A model generated the notes under the pieces. That model worked only from the letters and a program-made list of their open reading frames with translations. It was not told where the DNA came from and did not search any database. A DNA stretch of 64,000 nt from Siphlonurus alternatus. Lineage: Eukaryota; Arthropoda; Insecta; Ephemeroptera; Siphlonuridae. This document shows positions 1 through 10,715 of this stretch, piece by piece. Within the stretch, counting starts at the first letter, position 1; each line of letters starts with the position of its first letter. The stretch spans positions 47,737,784-47,801,783 of the forward strand of contig OX463779.1 of the NCBI GenBank assembly GCA_949825025.1. The letters are read 5' to 3'. Both the position numbers and the translations under genes were made by a program.

Positions 1-844
1 GCAAACTAGAAAAAGTATAGAAATGCATTTTATACTTGACTTATTCTTCAATACGATTGTTTCGCTTGTTCTAACTTTCTAAATATAGGCATGCAGTATT
101 TGCAAGGTAATTTATAAATGAATATAATTCAGATTTGTAAAGAATTCATTGAAATTTGTTTTCAATAAATGAAAAAAAAATGATAAGTTTTATTTACCTA
201 GAATATCAAAGCTTGGTAATGCAATATTGTATTTTTAATAAATTGATAAAATATAGTGGGGTTCAATAAACTACGGTGCTATGACATTTGGATTGTCTTT
301 TAATTCAGGATTCATTTTCTAGCTAGCGAATATCCATTCTTCACTTATCCTAGATGGTAGGTGACTATCAGATGGTTTTCTGGCACCATGAAGGTAAGGG
401 TAGGATATTTGCTGTTGAAAAAAGTCACAACATAATGTATTCTGATGTTCAGCATTGTTGTTTTTAAGTTGACATTTTTCATTTTGTTCATTGCTCATTA
501 AAAACATTTATATGCACCCCATACAGTTTTTTTAAATTCATAATGACTTGAAATATTGACAATTTCTATATTTGCTGGCCAAGCTCACAGTGAGAATATC
601 TGAAAATTCAGTTGCACGTTCTCATTTCATCAAGCACATTCTCACTTAATCAAACAACACGATAAAATCACAATTTTACTGCTTAGAATATAGTATACAA
701 TTTATGTAGCACATGAATAATGATTTTAAAATTAAATTATACTGCTCTTTTCTTTTATTTATTATTAAAAATATGTTTATTATTTTACATTATGTATACA
801 GACGATTTTTTTCAATATTATTCTGTAAAAATAAAACCTGGTGT

Positions 845-850
<6 letters not shown>

Positions 851-913
<63 letters not shown>
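851..913. repeat. (AG)n microsatellite
   Basis: Uninterrupted AG dinucleotide tract of about 31 units. Open frames reading through it (RERER) are artefacts. Confidence 0.98.
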
Positions 914-917
<4 letters not shown>

Positions 918-1261
918 CAAACAAATGTATTTTTAATTTATTCGTACTAAATAAATTAAGAGTACACTAATTTTAGTCCATTTTGCTAGAAGTGACACTA
1001 AAAACACTGAAATGCGTATACCGGTGTGTCCAAAGCGTATCGTTAACAAATTTAATTTTAAACACGGACGTATCATGATGATGTACAGCGGCTTTTTTTT
1101 TTTATGAATGTGCTAATTAGTTTATTGTTATCACGTTCGTTTTGTGGAGTCACACGTGTCGGTGCTTGCAGAGTACACGGGGGGGGGGGGATGAAAGCCA
1201 AGTTAATTTGAACACAGAGTACACACAGCAGAAGGACCGCTCAGGCTTAGCATCCCTCCCT

Positions 1262-1270
1262 CCCCCCCCC

Positions 1271-1365
<95 letters not shown>
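1262..1365. repeat. poly-C followed by (CT)n microsatellite
   Basis: A C-run at about 1262-1273 leads into about 45 CT units with one TTT interruption near the end. A G-run lies nearby at 1181-1190. Confidence 0.97.
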
Positions 1366-2159
1366 CCTGCTTTGTCAGCAACCCTTACCGACCAAACGCC
1401 TGCCACCGAAGCTACTTTTTTTTAAAATCATATTATAGCTTTTACTATTTAAAAAAGAGGGTAGTTAAAAACAAATTAAGTGGCTTTAATCCTACAATCT
1501 TAAAACACAATTAAATAGCGTTTTAAATAAAGTTTATTAACATATGTACAAGTACTTAAAAAAAACATGTCTGGCAATATTTGTTTTAAAAAAATAATAT
1601 ACATTTAAAACATATTTTTGTTCTATAATTCGTCCCTTTTTATATGTTATAATTTTATATTATAATATTTAATGATTATAGTTTTAAATTACAAAAGAAA
1701 ATCTAGTTAAATGCAATTAATTAAAATTCATTAATTCCCGGATTAAAGCCATTAGATAAATTCTGGCCACCACCGCTCTTTCTGTGGGTATAGGCGGCTA
1801 CATGCGAGTATAGTATATGTAGGAGGTAGTTAGGCACATAATCTGGTCTATCATTAAGCCGTGCAGGTTCAGTGGGAATTCAATTAGCCGCTGCAATAAT
1901 TACTACTAGCAGCACCGGCTGCGACCTCTTGCAGCGCCCAGCATATGCTGCACATGCTTACATTCAGTAAAAAGAGACAATTTAATTGGCTGTTGCTACA
2001 AGAGAGTCAGCTGTATATATTAGATTTAGCTTTCCTTCAGATATTTCTTTTAACCTTCCTCAATTGGAAAAAAATATATATATAAAAAATTTTACCTTTG
2101 CGTACAATTTATTTTCTTTTGAAATTTTTTCTCTTGTTCATTAAGTTAATTAACTTAAC

Positions 2160-2227
2160 TTCCCCTGTGATATGGTGAATAACAAAGCCGTAAAGGGAAA
2201 TTTTCTGAGGCGATGACTGTACGTACA
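2160..2227. mobile_element. MITE family M, partial copy
   Basis: Matches one half of the short palindromic family M: GTGAATAACAAAGCCG followed by GGGAAATTTTCTGAGG and GATGACTGTAC. The other arm is missing or decayed. Confidence 0.6.
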
Positions 2228-2359
2228 TTATCAGGATCAAAGTAACACAAATCAAATTTAAAGTAGGATATTGTCTTATTATCAATATATATATTTAATT
2301 TTAATCAAACTCTATTGAATACTTCTACTTACTAATTGCATATATAGGATATAATATTA

Positions 2360-2698
2360 CTTTTAAACCCCGAACCTTCCCTATAACTTTTTCGCGAGCT
2401 CTTCCGGTAAGGAGGTGGCCACGGCCTTGCAATCCATCCCGGCATTTGCCTGTGACTGAGGGAAACGTGGAAACCTCAGCCAGAATAGACGCTACAGCTT
2501 TTGTCAATGAACCGGAAGTGCAATGGTATAAAGCCACGGGAACAACATAGTGGAAAAGCGCAACGATTTATAACCCCTGGGTGGAAAATGTGTTTCTTGA
2601 TGAAAATGGTCACTCATCGAACTACTAATCACACTCGGCATTGATTGACTTCGGTGATCTGACGAGACCCGGTCAAACGCACTACGCTACACCTCCCA
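2360..2698 (-). mobile_element. 5S rRNA-derived SINE, subfamily A
   Basis: Read on the minus strand, the head matches the internal control region of 5S rRNA: GGTCTCGTCAGATCACCGAA, then AGTCAATCAATGCCGAG and a degraded GATGAGTGACC. The body follows (TCGTTGCGCTTTTCCAC, CACTTCCGGTTCATTGAC, AGGTTTCCACGTTTCCC), with the tail at GGTTCGGGGTTT. The body and tail are shared with the other subfamily A copies. Confidence 0.85.
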
Positions 2699-3776
2699 CG
2701 TCTTATTATTGATGCATGCAAAAAATACTCTGTCAAAATTCTAATATTATGGAACTAAAAAAAAAAAAAACTAAAATCTAAAAGTAGGCATAAAACAGTT
2801 TTCTTATTTTTTTAGAGCTATATATTTCCTTATGGTTAAATAATATTGTAAACAACCTTTACAGCATATACCAGATTTTTATTTTTATTTATTTAAAATT
2901 TTATTGTTAATCTACATGGTAGTCTCTGTGATATTATGTATTGTTTGATTTTGAAATTAATTATTTTAAATATATATTATGTGTAAATTTATAATTATAA
3001 TAAAAATACTAAATGTTTGACGACGGATTAAGTATTAATAAAATTATCCAAATTTATAACAATACTCAAAATTAATATTTCCCACTGTGCATTTGACTTT
3101 ATGCATTAATTATTGCTAAAATGAAGTACCCTAACACAAATATTTAATTCATTATAATTTACTATTTGAATCATTGTATAATAAATTTTAACTAATATCC
3201 ATGCATATGCAACCATATATAATATATGCAAAAATTTATGTTCATTGTGGTTAAAATATTACATTTAAACTAAAATTTATCGTGTCCACAGTTAAACCAT
3301 ACATACATAATATTAAATAAAATATATATTCAAAGAGTAAACAATTTTCTCCGTTATTTAATTACTCATCTGTAACTAAATTTTGGCGACCACAAAAGCA
3401 ATTTCAGCCGTCATTCGAGATTCGTCCTTCCTTTTTTGTTGTTGTTGTTGTTGTTGTTTTGTTTTTTGTACCGCGCTGAAACTTTTTTTCACTACGAAAT
3501 CGAGTTGAAATCCACATTGTTTTTAAATGATTTTTTAACAAAGTTCTATTTAAATTACACAAGCATGTACTCACATATGAAAATACCAGAGGTCAAAATG
3601 TTATTTATTTATGCTGGTAGCTTATAAAAAAAAAAAGCTATAAATTTTAACATGAAATATTATTTGTAAATTAAATTAAAATGAAAATATATTCATATCT
3701 CATTATTTTATTAATATAATATTTCAATAATCAATTTAATCTCTTTACGTATTTATAAATAAAAAATGTATAACTG
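2699..3776. other. AT-rich non-coding; short (GTT)n
   Basis: No gene or element recognised. A (TTG)n run of about seven units lies at 3438-3459. Confidence 0.6.
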
Positions 3777-4171
3777 CCTTAATTGAAAAATTACATATTC
3801 AACTCATTCTTTATATGTCTAAACCTAATCTTTTAGCTCTAAAACACATCTTATTTCTTCTTCGCTCAAAGTGAGGATAAAATGTAGACAATGAGCGCGA
3901 TTTAAGAAGCAGTTAGCCAGGTTTTTAACCACGTTTAATTAGGTGGTTTGACACGTAAAACTGGTATAGTTAAATGTGTATAAACGTGATTAGAAACCTG
4001 GCCAACTGCTTTGTGAATCGCAAACAATATTTCTTTTATTTTACAATGCTCAAAAAGAGGAAATGCGTAATCTCGTCTTTTTTTAATCCAAAATGGTGCA
4101 AAATAGGAGTTGAATTAAACTAGGAAAGAATTTAATTAGCAAATAAATTATTAAATTGATTCCAATTCGGG
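3777..4171 (+). mobile_element. MITE family A copy, interrupted by a family B MITE
   Basis: Family A (about 265-280 bp, 13 copies here) has termini close to CCCTAGTTGAAAAATTACG and, on the opposite strand, CCCAAGTTGAAATAAATTT. Conserved internal blocks are ACGTCTAAACCTAATC, TCGCTCAAAGTGAGGAT and GGTGCAAAATAGGAGG, with a central AAAGACG/CGTCTTT palindrome. This copy carries family A sequence on both sides of an insertion at 3893-4023. Confidence 0.85.
3893..4023. mobile_element. MITE family B, palindromic, nested in family A
   Basis: 131 bp with inverted arms, AGTTAGCCAGGTTT... and ...AAACCTGGCCAACT, and ends resembling CGATTCACGAAG. It is flanked by ACAAT at 3888-3892 and 4024-4028. Removing the insert and one ACAAT restores the family A consensus (AGACAATATTT), so this is a clean insertion with a target duplication of about 5 bp. 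Confidence 0.85.
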
Positions 4172-5647
4172 TATTTTATATTAATATCTCATTATTTTAT
4201 AATAACAATATTCTCAATACTTACTATCATTTCTAAATACTTGTTTAGAACTACAAATTGTATGACATTAACGTATATGACAGTTGTGATGAGCAATATA
4301 CAAAAACTAGATTACATGATGATATTTTATGGATGAGAACATCTCTGACGTTTGACTGTAGCAAACAGCGGACCACCATATAGAGGATTTATCGACTACA
4401 GAACGTGATGGACGCTTCTGACGGCAGTCAATCAAATAATTCACGCGGCGTCCCCTCAACATGTTGTGCCAAGGTCCAATTGGGTCTCTAGGGATACCAG
4501 AAAAGTACGACGAACTATCCCCTTGGTGTCCCTGGAGATTGTTGCAGTGGCCAGAAAAAAAAAGACGAGATACATAAAAAAAAAAGACAAAATGTTTACT
4601 GTTAAAAAAAAAAAATAGAGGGAAAAAATCAGACTAAAGTCTCAATAAAATACGAAGCTTAGATGGTATTTACGTATCACAGATATTTGAATTTTTGACT
4701 TTTACCTTTCATGGCGGATGAAAAGGAATGGAATATTACTAGTAACATTCCATATTTATTATTCAGTAAGTGGGTTAATATTAAAAATTAATTAAGAGCA
4801 AGATTTCATTTACCAGCTACCCGTTTTGATATATTTTTTAAATTTCAAATTTTCTAAAGATAATATTAAAAATTTATCAACAAATGTTCATATTTTTCCT
4901 TAAAAATCTAAACACAGACAAAAATAATTACATTTAATTTATATAATAATTATTAATTTTTGTTAGAAATAAATCATCAATGAAATGTATAATACACAAA
5001 TAAATATAATTTTAGTAAATACTTTGTTATATAATAATAGGATAAAGAAATTGCCTTTTTATTAAAAACAAGTTGAAAGTTTGTTGATAAAAGTTTGTTT
5101 TTTGTTTCAATTTTAGTTTAGCCAACAATTTAATTATTCAAGAGAAGTGTGAAGACAAAAGAAGAACGATATTTATGTGAGAGTCAGCAAGTTAATATCT
5201 CGTCGCTCCAGGCTCACTATTTTGTTGTCTTTGCTGCTGTAAAGGAATTTATATTTATTGCAACTCAACGCCCTTCTGTCAACCCTCCCAGTTTCTCCGT
5301 TTGAATTTCCCTTCTGTGAAGTTCTTCAATTTGCTCTTTTAAAAATCGAAAGGAAAAAATATAACAATTTAAAATTATTATCTACTGAAAATTCATATCA
5401 AATTTTTAGAGTTAATATTTGCTCTTCATTACAAGTCATGTGTGCATAAATGAAACCTTAATTCAATCAAAATTTTTTATCCTGTATTTGTTTTGTTCGG
5501 TGTGAAATTTTCATTACAAAAATTATATTCATGATAACTTTTATCCTAAATCATTATACTTCCGTTTTGTTAAATTAATTTAAAATTTGTTGCTACAAAA
5601 ATAAAACCTTTAAAATAATATATCGTGCATGAAGAAAAATATCCAAA
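4172..5647. other. AT-rich non-coding with A-runs
   Basis: No gene recognised. A GC-richer unique patch at about 4320-4555 and several poly-A tracts at 4555-4615 are the only features. Confidence 0.55.
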
Positions 5648-5912
5648 GTAGAACAATTACTTCTTAAACTCATCCTTTACACGTCTAAACCTAATCTTTT
5701 TACGTAGTTTTCCTCAAAACACATCTTATTTCTTCCTCGCTTAAAGTAAGAATTCAATAAAGACAAAATTTCAAACATTTTGAGCTCAGTAAAATAAGAG
5801 AGAAAGAAACGTAAACTCGTCTTGATCTCTCTTTTTTGGTGCAAAATAGGAGGAAAAAAGACGACAAGATACTTTAAAAACGAATAAAACTTGAAAATTA
5901 TTTCAACTCGGG
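5648..5912 (+). mobile_element. MITE family A copy
   Basis: Carries the family blocks ACGTCTAAACCTAATC and GGTGCAAAATAGGAGG and ends TTTCAACTCGGG. The left terminus is degraded. Confidence 0.85.
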
Positions 5913-6407
5913 ATAGTATTTTAATATTTAAATACTAATTACACGCTCGATAGTAAATATATTTTAATTGTTTAATTAAAATATGAAATATAAATTAATT
6001 TTAGATGTAGTAAAATCTCCTATTACAATTTTTTTAATCATAAATTTTAACAGTACCATAATAAATATTTTTTACACACTTGATTAAAAAAAAAAGAGTA
6101 AAACATTAGTAAAATAAATTGTTAAAAACGTTAAAATTTATGACATTTCGAGCTAGAATTTTAATTTTCCAGACCATCACGTGCTTGTTAGTTACACCAC
6201 GGAATGAGAGACGTGACTTACAATGGACCAAAGATGCTGCGCAGATTATGTGGCCCATGGGATGAGGCGGGTGGTAACCACGGCCAAGTCTGCTGGCGGT
6301 GTTTACTGCGTGATTTTATAAACAAAATCTCTACCGTAGCAACTTGAGAGAGCAGAATTCATTTTCACAGTAATTTTTTCATAGAATTATTTTGAAAGTA
6401 CAACCTA

Positions 6408-6660
6408 ACCAAGTTGAAATATATTTCATCACGTATTCTCTATGAACCTCTGTCCTCGACTAATTACCTCCTATTTTGCACCATTTTAAAAGCAAAAAGA
6501 CAAAAATTACGTATTTTTCCCTCTTCTTGTGCATAAAATGTTAAAAAATATCGTATCTATTTCATCCTCACTTTGAGCGAATAGGAAATTTTAGAGTTAA
6601 AAAGATTAGGTTTAGACGTGTAAAAGATCTAGGTTGAAGACGTAATTTTTCAACTATATA
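6408..6660 (-). mobile_element. MITE family A copy
   Basis: Reverse orientation: starts near CCAAGTTGAAAT and ends at GACGTAATTTTTCAACTA. Central blocks are present but shortened. Confidence 0.85.
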
Positions 6661-7889
6661 GGCTAGTCTATTATATACTGTATATTTATGGATTTATAAT
6701 GACAATTATGATGTAATAATACGTCAATCTATTGCAATAGTCTATTTGAACTTTATAAATTAAATACGATGTGATTTTCTCTTTGATTTGTGATCTAAAG
6801 TTAACAATAAAAACTTTCAATAGTTGAGAACACAATGAAACTACATGAATATAATGATGTTATATTATAGATAAATGAAAGTTTTTCATTATATACTTCA
6901 ACATTTTAAATATATTTTAATATTCATAAAATGAATATTTCAAACAAATAATTACTTTTTGTATTGAAATGAAAATTAAATCAAAGTGAATTTTTACAAG
7001 ATTCTTTTGAAAAGAGTTATAAAAAAGTTAAAATTTTCAGTTTATAATCATACATCAACTTTTTCACTTTTCAGATTCTTTTTTTTTTCATATTAGAAAA
7101 TTCATTTGACTGATGAATAAATCTTCATCTACATCATTATCATTAATTCATTTCTCTGACGATAGTAAATTCCCCTCTCTTTCGACTTTGACGACTCGGG
7201 CTTAGTGTGGGATCAGCCTTCGCTAATAAAATTTCCTCTCCCAACCAAACTTATTCGCACCTCATTTTTCTGCCACTTCTCTCCGCTTGGCATCGATTCT
7301 GTGGTGAGAATTTCTCTGTGTCGGAGTTTATAAAATGTTTAGCTAGCAAATTTAATATACTTACAACATCTAAAACATTCAATGGACATCTTTTATGACA
7401 TTTTTTAATGCATAAATAAGGACATCCAGTTATGCATATTTCAATATTTTTTCAGATCTTTTGGAACCCTCAAACACCCTTTAAATCGTGATTTAAAATG
7501 CTCTGACATCATAGTCATGTAGTTATTTAACACGCAAGTGTAGGAAAATACATTGCATGGCAGTACCGTACTTTTTCTCGATACATAAATATAAATAATT
7601 ATATATGGATTATACATTTATCATTTTAAATAAAGAGATAACTACAGTAATATGTTATTAAATTATTTTGAATTGTTTTTCAATCGCATGTTTTTAGTTT
7701 TCTAAAATCTTCTGTACAAATATCAACAGCTAGCTGGTTTGTAAACACGATTTGCAAACAGCTGATATTCAGAAGGGGTGTATTTATTTACAATATTAGC
7801 TTACTACAACATATTGGCGTATTCTATCATAATAACGGTATTGCTATATAACAAACCCGCATACAAACCCGTATATACGAATAGAGTGG
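6661..7889. other. AT-rich non-coding; decayed family E half near 7480-7535
   Basis: No gene recognised. At about 7480-7535 the sequence ATGCTCTGACATCATAGTCATG is a degraded arm of the palindromic family E, whose consensus carries GACGTCATAGTCATG. Confidence 0.45.
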
Positions 7890-8113
7890 TCATGGCCTAA
7901 TTCATACTTCCCGCCATTCAGCATATTAGCTACAGGAAACTATGAAAACCTGTAGCATGAAGTCCGGCAAAGATGCACCTCCCGAATGCAGGGCACTTCT
8001 TGTCCAAACCCCAGAAAAGTGGTGAAAAGTATCTCACCCTAGACCGGGATTCGAACCCACAACTTTCCTCATGCGAGGCGGGCGAGCAACCAATGTGCCT
8101 ATCTACACTGCTC
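7890..8113 (-). mobile_element. tRNA-derived SINE
   Basis: On the minus strand a tRNA-like head begins near 8113 with an A-box-like TAGATAGGCACATTGG. It has the B box GGGTTCGAATCCCGG (8045-8059), then a non-tRNA body running to about 7890. The head lacks a closed acceptor stem, so it is a SINE and not a functional tRNA gene. Only one copy is seen here. Confidence 0.65.
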
Positions 8114-9384
8114 GATAAATTTTATCATTCATATCTGTATCATTTTTTGTCACACGCGTGTGGAAGGTAAAATGATAACAAGATGATGAGAAAACGAAAA
8201 GCAGTAAAAAAATGAAATTGCATTAAAAAAAAAAAAATAGCAAAATTCCATTTAGATAAGCATAGCTAAATAAGATTAAAGTATTTTTAGATTGTGTGGG
8301 TTTACTGATATATGCAGCACGCTACCATAACTTGTGAATAACGACCCACCAAAACTTTTTTTTCTCTCCTCCAAAGAGGCGGTTTTCTCGAAGAACGCGG
8401 TATTGTTGCTCTGTGTATAGAGTCTGCAGTAGTGCGGGACTTTATGGCGGGTACCATAAAAATGTACGTTCTGATCAGAGGGATGTGCGAGCTGGAGTCG
8501 TAAAAAAAAAAGAAGAACGAAATATTAATTCTGGTCGATATTTTGCGACGCGAGGTGATATTGAGTAATTTTACCGATATTTTACTTTTTTTTATTACAC
8601 AATGTGCAGATATTTAATGAAAAACTAAATTGTTTTAAAACAACGAAGTATTAAAAAAAAAAATGAAAAACCAATAAAAAATAAAAAGGAATTTAATATA
8701 ATACCGTGGCTTCAAAATAAAATACATTTTTGAGGTTTTATAATATAGGCTTCAAGTGAGTGCGCTTTGTGATACTCATTTGTATCGCTAAGGTCCATCT
8801 TACCCTTGAAAATGAAACAATTTTTTTTAACTTTTCTTGGTAAATAAATTAAGTAAAAAATCTAAATCTTGCACTATCCACTGTTCTTTTCGACTGACTT
8901 GAAACCTCTATTGAATCATAATTACATAGAATGAAATTACGTTAGAAAAAATACTATTTTTAAATGCATTTAAAAAAAAACAAAAAAAAAACAGGAACTT
9001 AATTTTTACATTAACGCTTTATTTATAGTTCCTTACACTCAGAATAAAAATGCAGTGTAATTAAAACGTGAAAGCTTTTCAAAAGCATGTTATTATCAAT
9101 ACTAAATGACAATGCGTCTACTTCGCTCCAGTTTGCGATGAAAGCTCTACTAAAGTGAATGCATTTCCTTGTTGAGATTGCTGACAAAACCTTACATGTT
9201 TATTTGCGATCGTACAATCTCACAATGACTTCACGTAGTTACATTTTCAATCGTACATCGTCATCGCTTCCCGTATGTTTACAAAATCAACATTAAATAA
9301 ACTGTGAGCTACATTTGAATGTAATGAATGTTCTGTATGCATATAACAAATGAAACCGTTTACTTTATTAATAATAGTCATAAT
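8114..9384. other. AT-rich non-coding
   Basis: Nothing recognisable apart from poly-A tracts and a GC-richer unique patch at about 8335-8510. Confidence 0.5.
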
Positions 9385-9652
9385 GAGGGGGATTCAAAAA
9401 GACTTATCCGCGAGACTTGGCCGGCGGATAACTTGTCCACGTTCTAGTCTGGATAGCCTAAATACTTAGCCGCGCGGACAAGTATAAGGCTGGACAAGGG
9501 TTTGGATACGTCGGTCTGGACAAAAGTCATATGGCCAAGCCTGTTGGCTAAAGTCCCGCGGACAACTAACCGCGCGGCTAAGTCTCGTGGACAAATCTCC
9601 CACCTGGATAAGGTTTTTAATTACGCCGCCATCTTGGATTACGTGTTAAATA
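9385..9652 (+). repeat. left 268-bp TIR of the split DNA element
   Basis: Inverted copy of 15555-15822. Rich in GGACAA/GGATAA/GGCTAAG units and CCGCGCGG blocks, far more GC-rich than its flanks. Confidence 0.93.
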
Positions 9653-10235
9653 CGGTGATAATTGGACCGCCATATATCGTGATTTTATATTATATTACGT
9701 AAACATTGTGTTTAAAATTAATGTCATTTCAATCTTATTATTATTGGGGTGACATGGTTTAAAATTTTTGGCGCTTTTAACATTTTTTGTTATATTTCTC
9801 TAATTTCCCGTTCTGTGCGAGGCGCTGGTGGCATAATAATAAATTCATCGTTTCATCGAGCCTCGCTGAATAACCCACGTTTTTTTTTCAATAAATTTAT
9901 ACCTTATACCCAATATTTGGATTAAATAATGGGTTTTTATTATCATATATGATAATACTCTATTACAATTAATGACGGTACGTGAAATATCCATTAGAAA
10001 ATTGCTTATTTTGACGACATTTGAGGGCTTGATTTCAACCTCCTTGATTTTAGTTCATTTTCTGTTTGCCTCATTTACTTATTTTTAACATACAGGAGTT
10101 CATACTCCTTAATTAAATGCTACCAGACTAATTATTAACTTAAAAAGAGCTTTATTTTTAATAACTGTTCGTGTTTAAATGTAAAAGTATCAAAAATTCG
10201 CAGATGAAGTATCAGAAAATTACAGATGAATGGTA

Positions 10236-10514
10236 AAGTATCCTTAGTCTCTATTTGATGTAATTAAATAGTATTAACATAAGGATGATTAAATAAAAAC
10301 TCACGGATTCTTGAGTTTCAATTCGAAGCTGTTTATTCCATTTTTCAATACAAAATTCTCACTGTTGCGCTCTCTAACAGTCAAAACTCGAACTATATTT
10401 TTATTTAAATTCTGTAAGCTAGCGCCATCTAGCATTAAGACTATAAACTAAAAACAGCTGAAATGAGCATTAATAATGATACAGTATTACAACTTTATTA
10501 ATAACATCATTTCA
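10236..10514 (-). repeat. 3' LTR of gypsy element
   Basis: Copy of 14902-15182. Its outer edge reads GGTA-AAGTATCC where TGAAGTATCC is expected. The simplest reading is loss of the terminal dinucleotide beside the target duplication; a G-to-A change in TG is the alternative. Confidence 0.93.
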
Positions 10515-10531
10515 TTTCTCTCTCTCTTTAA
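10515..10531 (-). promoter_or_regulatory. polypurine tract
   Basis: On the minus strand AAAGAGAGAGAGAAA lies directly before the 3' LTR, the expected place for plus-strand priming. Confidence 0.85.
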
Positions 10532-10715
10532 AATTAAATACCTAACAATAAATGACACAATAGTTTTAAATCTCCAGTTAGGTAACATCATTTTGAACTA
10601 CAACATTTTAATCTTACAATGCCAATTTGAATTTTTTTAGTTTGTCAAACATGAATTTTCTTACAGCTAAAAGCACACAGTATGCATATACAACATAGTG
10701 ACAATATGCATACTA

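Larger units (their letters stand above)
1..2159. other. AT-rich non-coding sequence, 5' part of window
   Basis: No gene is recognisable. The segment holds two microsatellites, listed separately. A less AT-rich patch at about 1740-1990 stands out from its surroundings and matches none of the repeats seen here. Confidence 0.6.

Noticed and set aside
713..970. Open frames rich in RERER or SLSLS at 713-970, 1142-1438, 16945-17130, 45509-45769 and 56922-57179
   Set aside because: They are translations of GA/CT microsatellites, which are open in most frames.
8030..8113. Functional tRNA gene on the minus strand
   Set aside because: A and B boxes are present, but the acceptor and anticodon stems do not close; it fits a SINE head.
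9502..9702. Duplicated 50-residue protein (MDTSVWTKVIWPSLL...) at 9502 and 15705
   Set aside because: Both lie in the inverted 268-bp TIRs, so the match reflects DNA identity; no coding features beyond an open frame.
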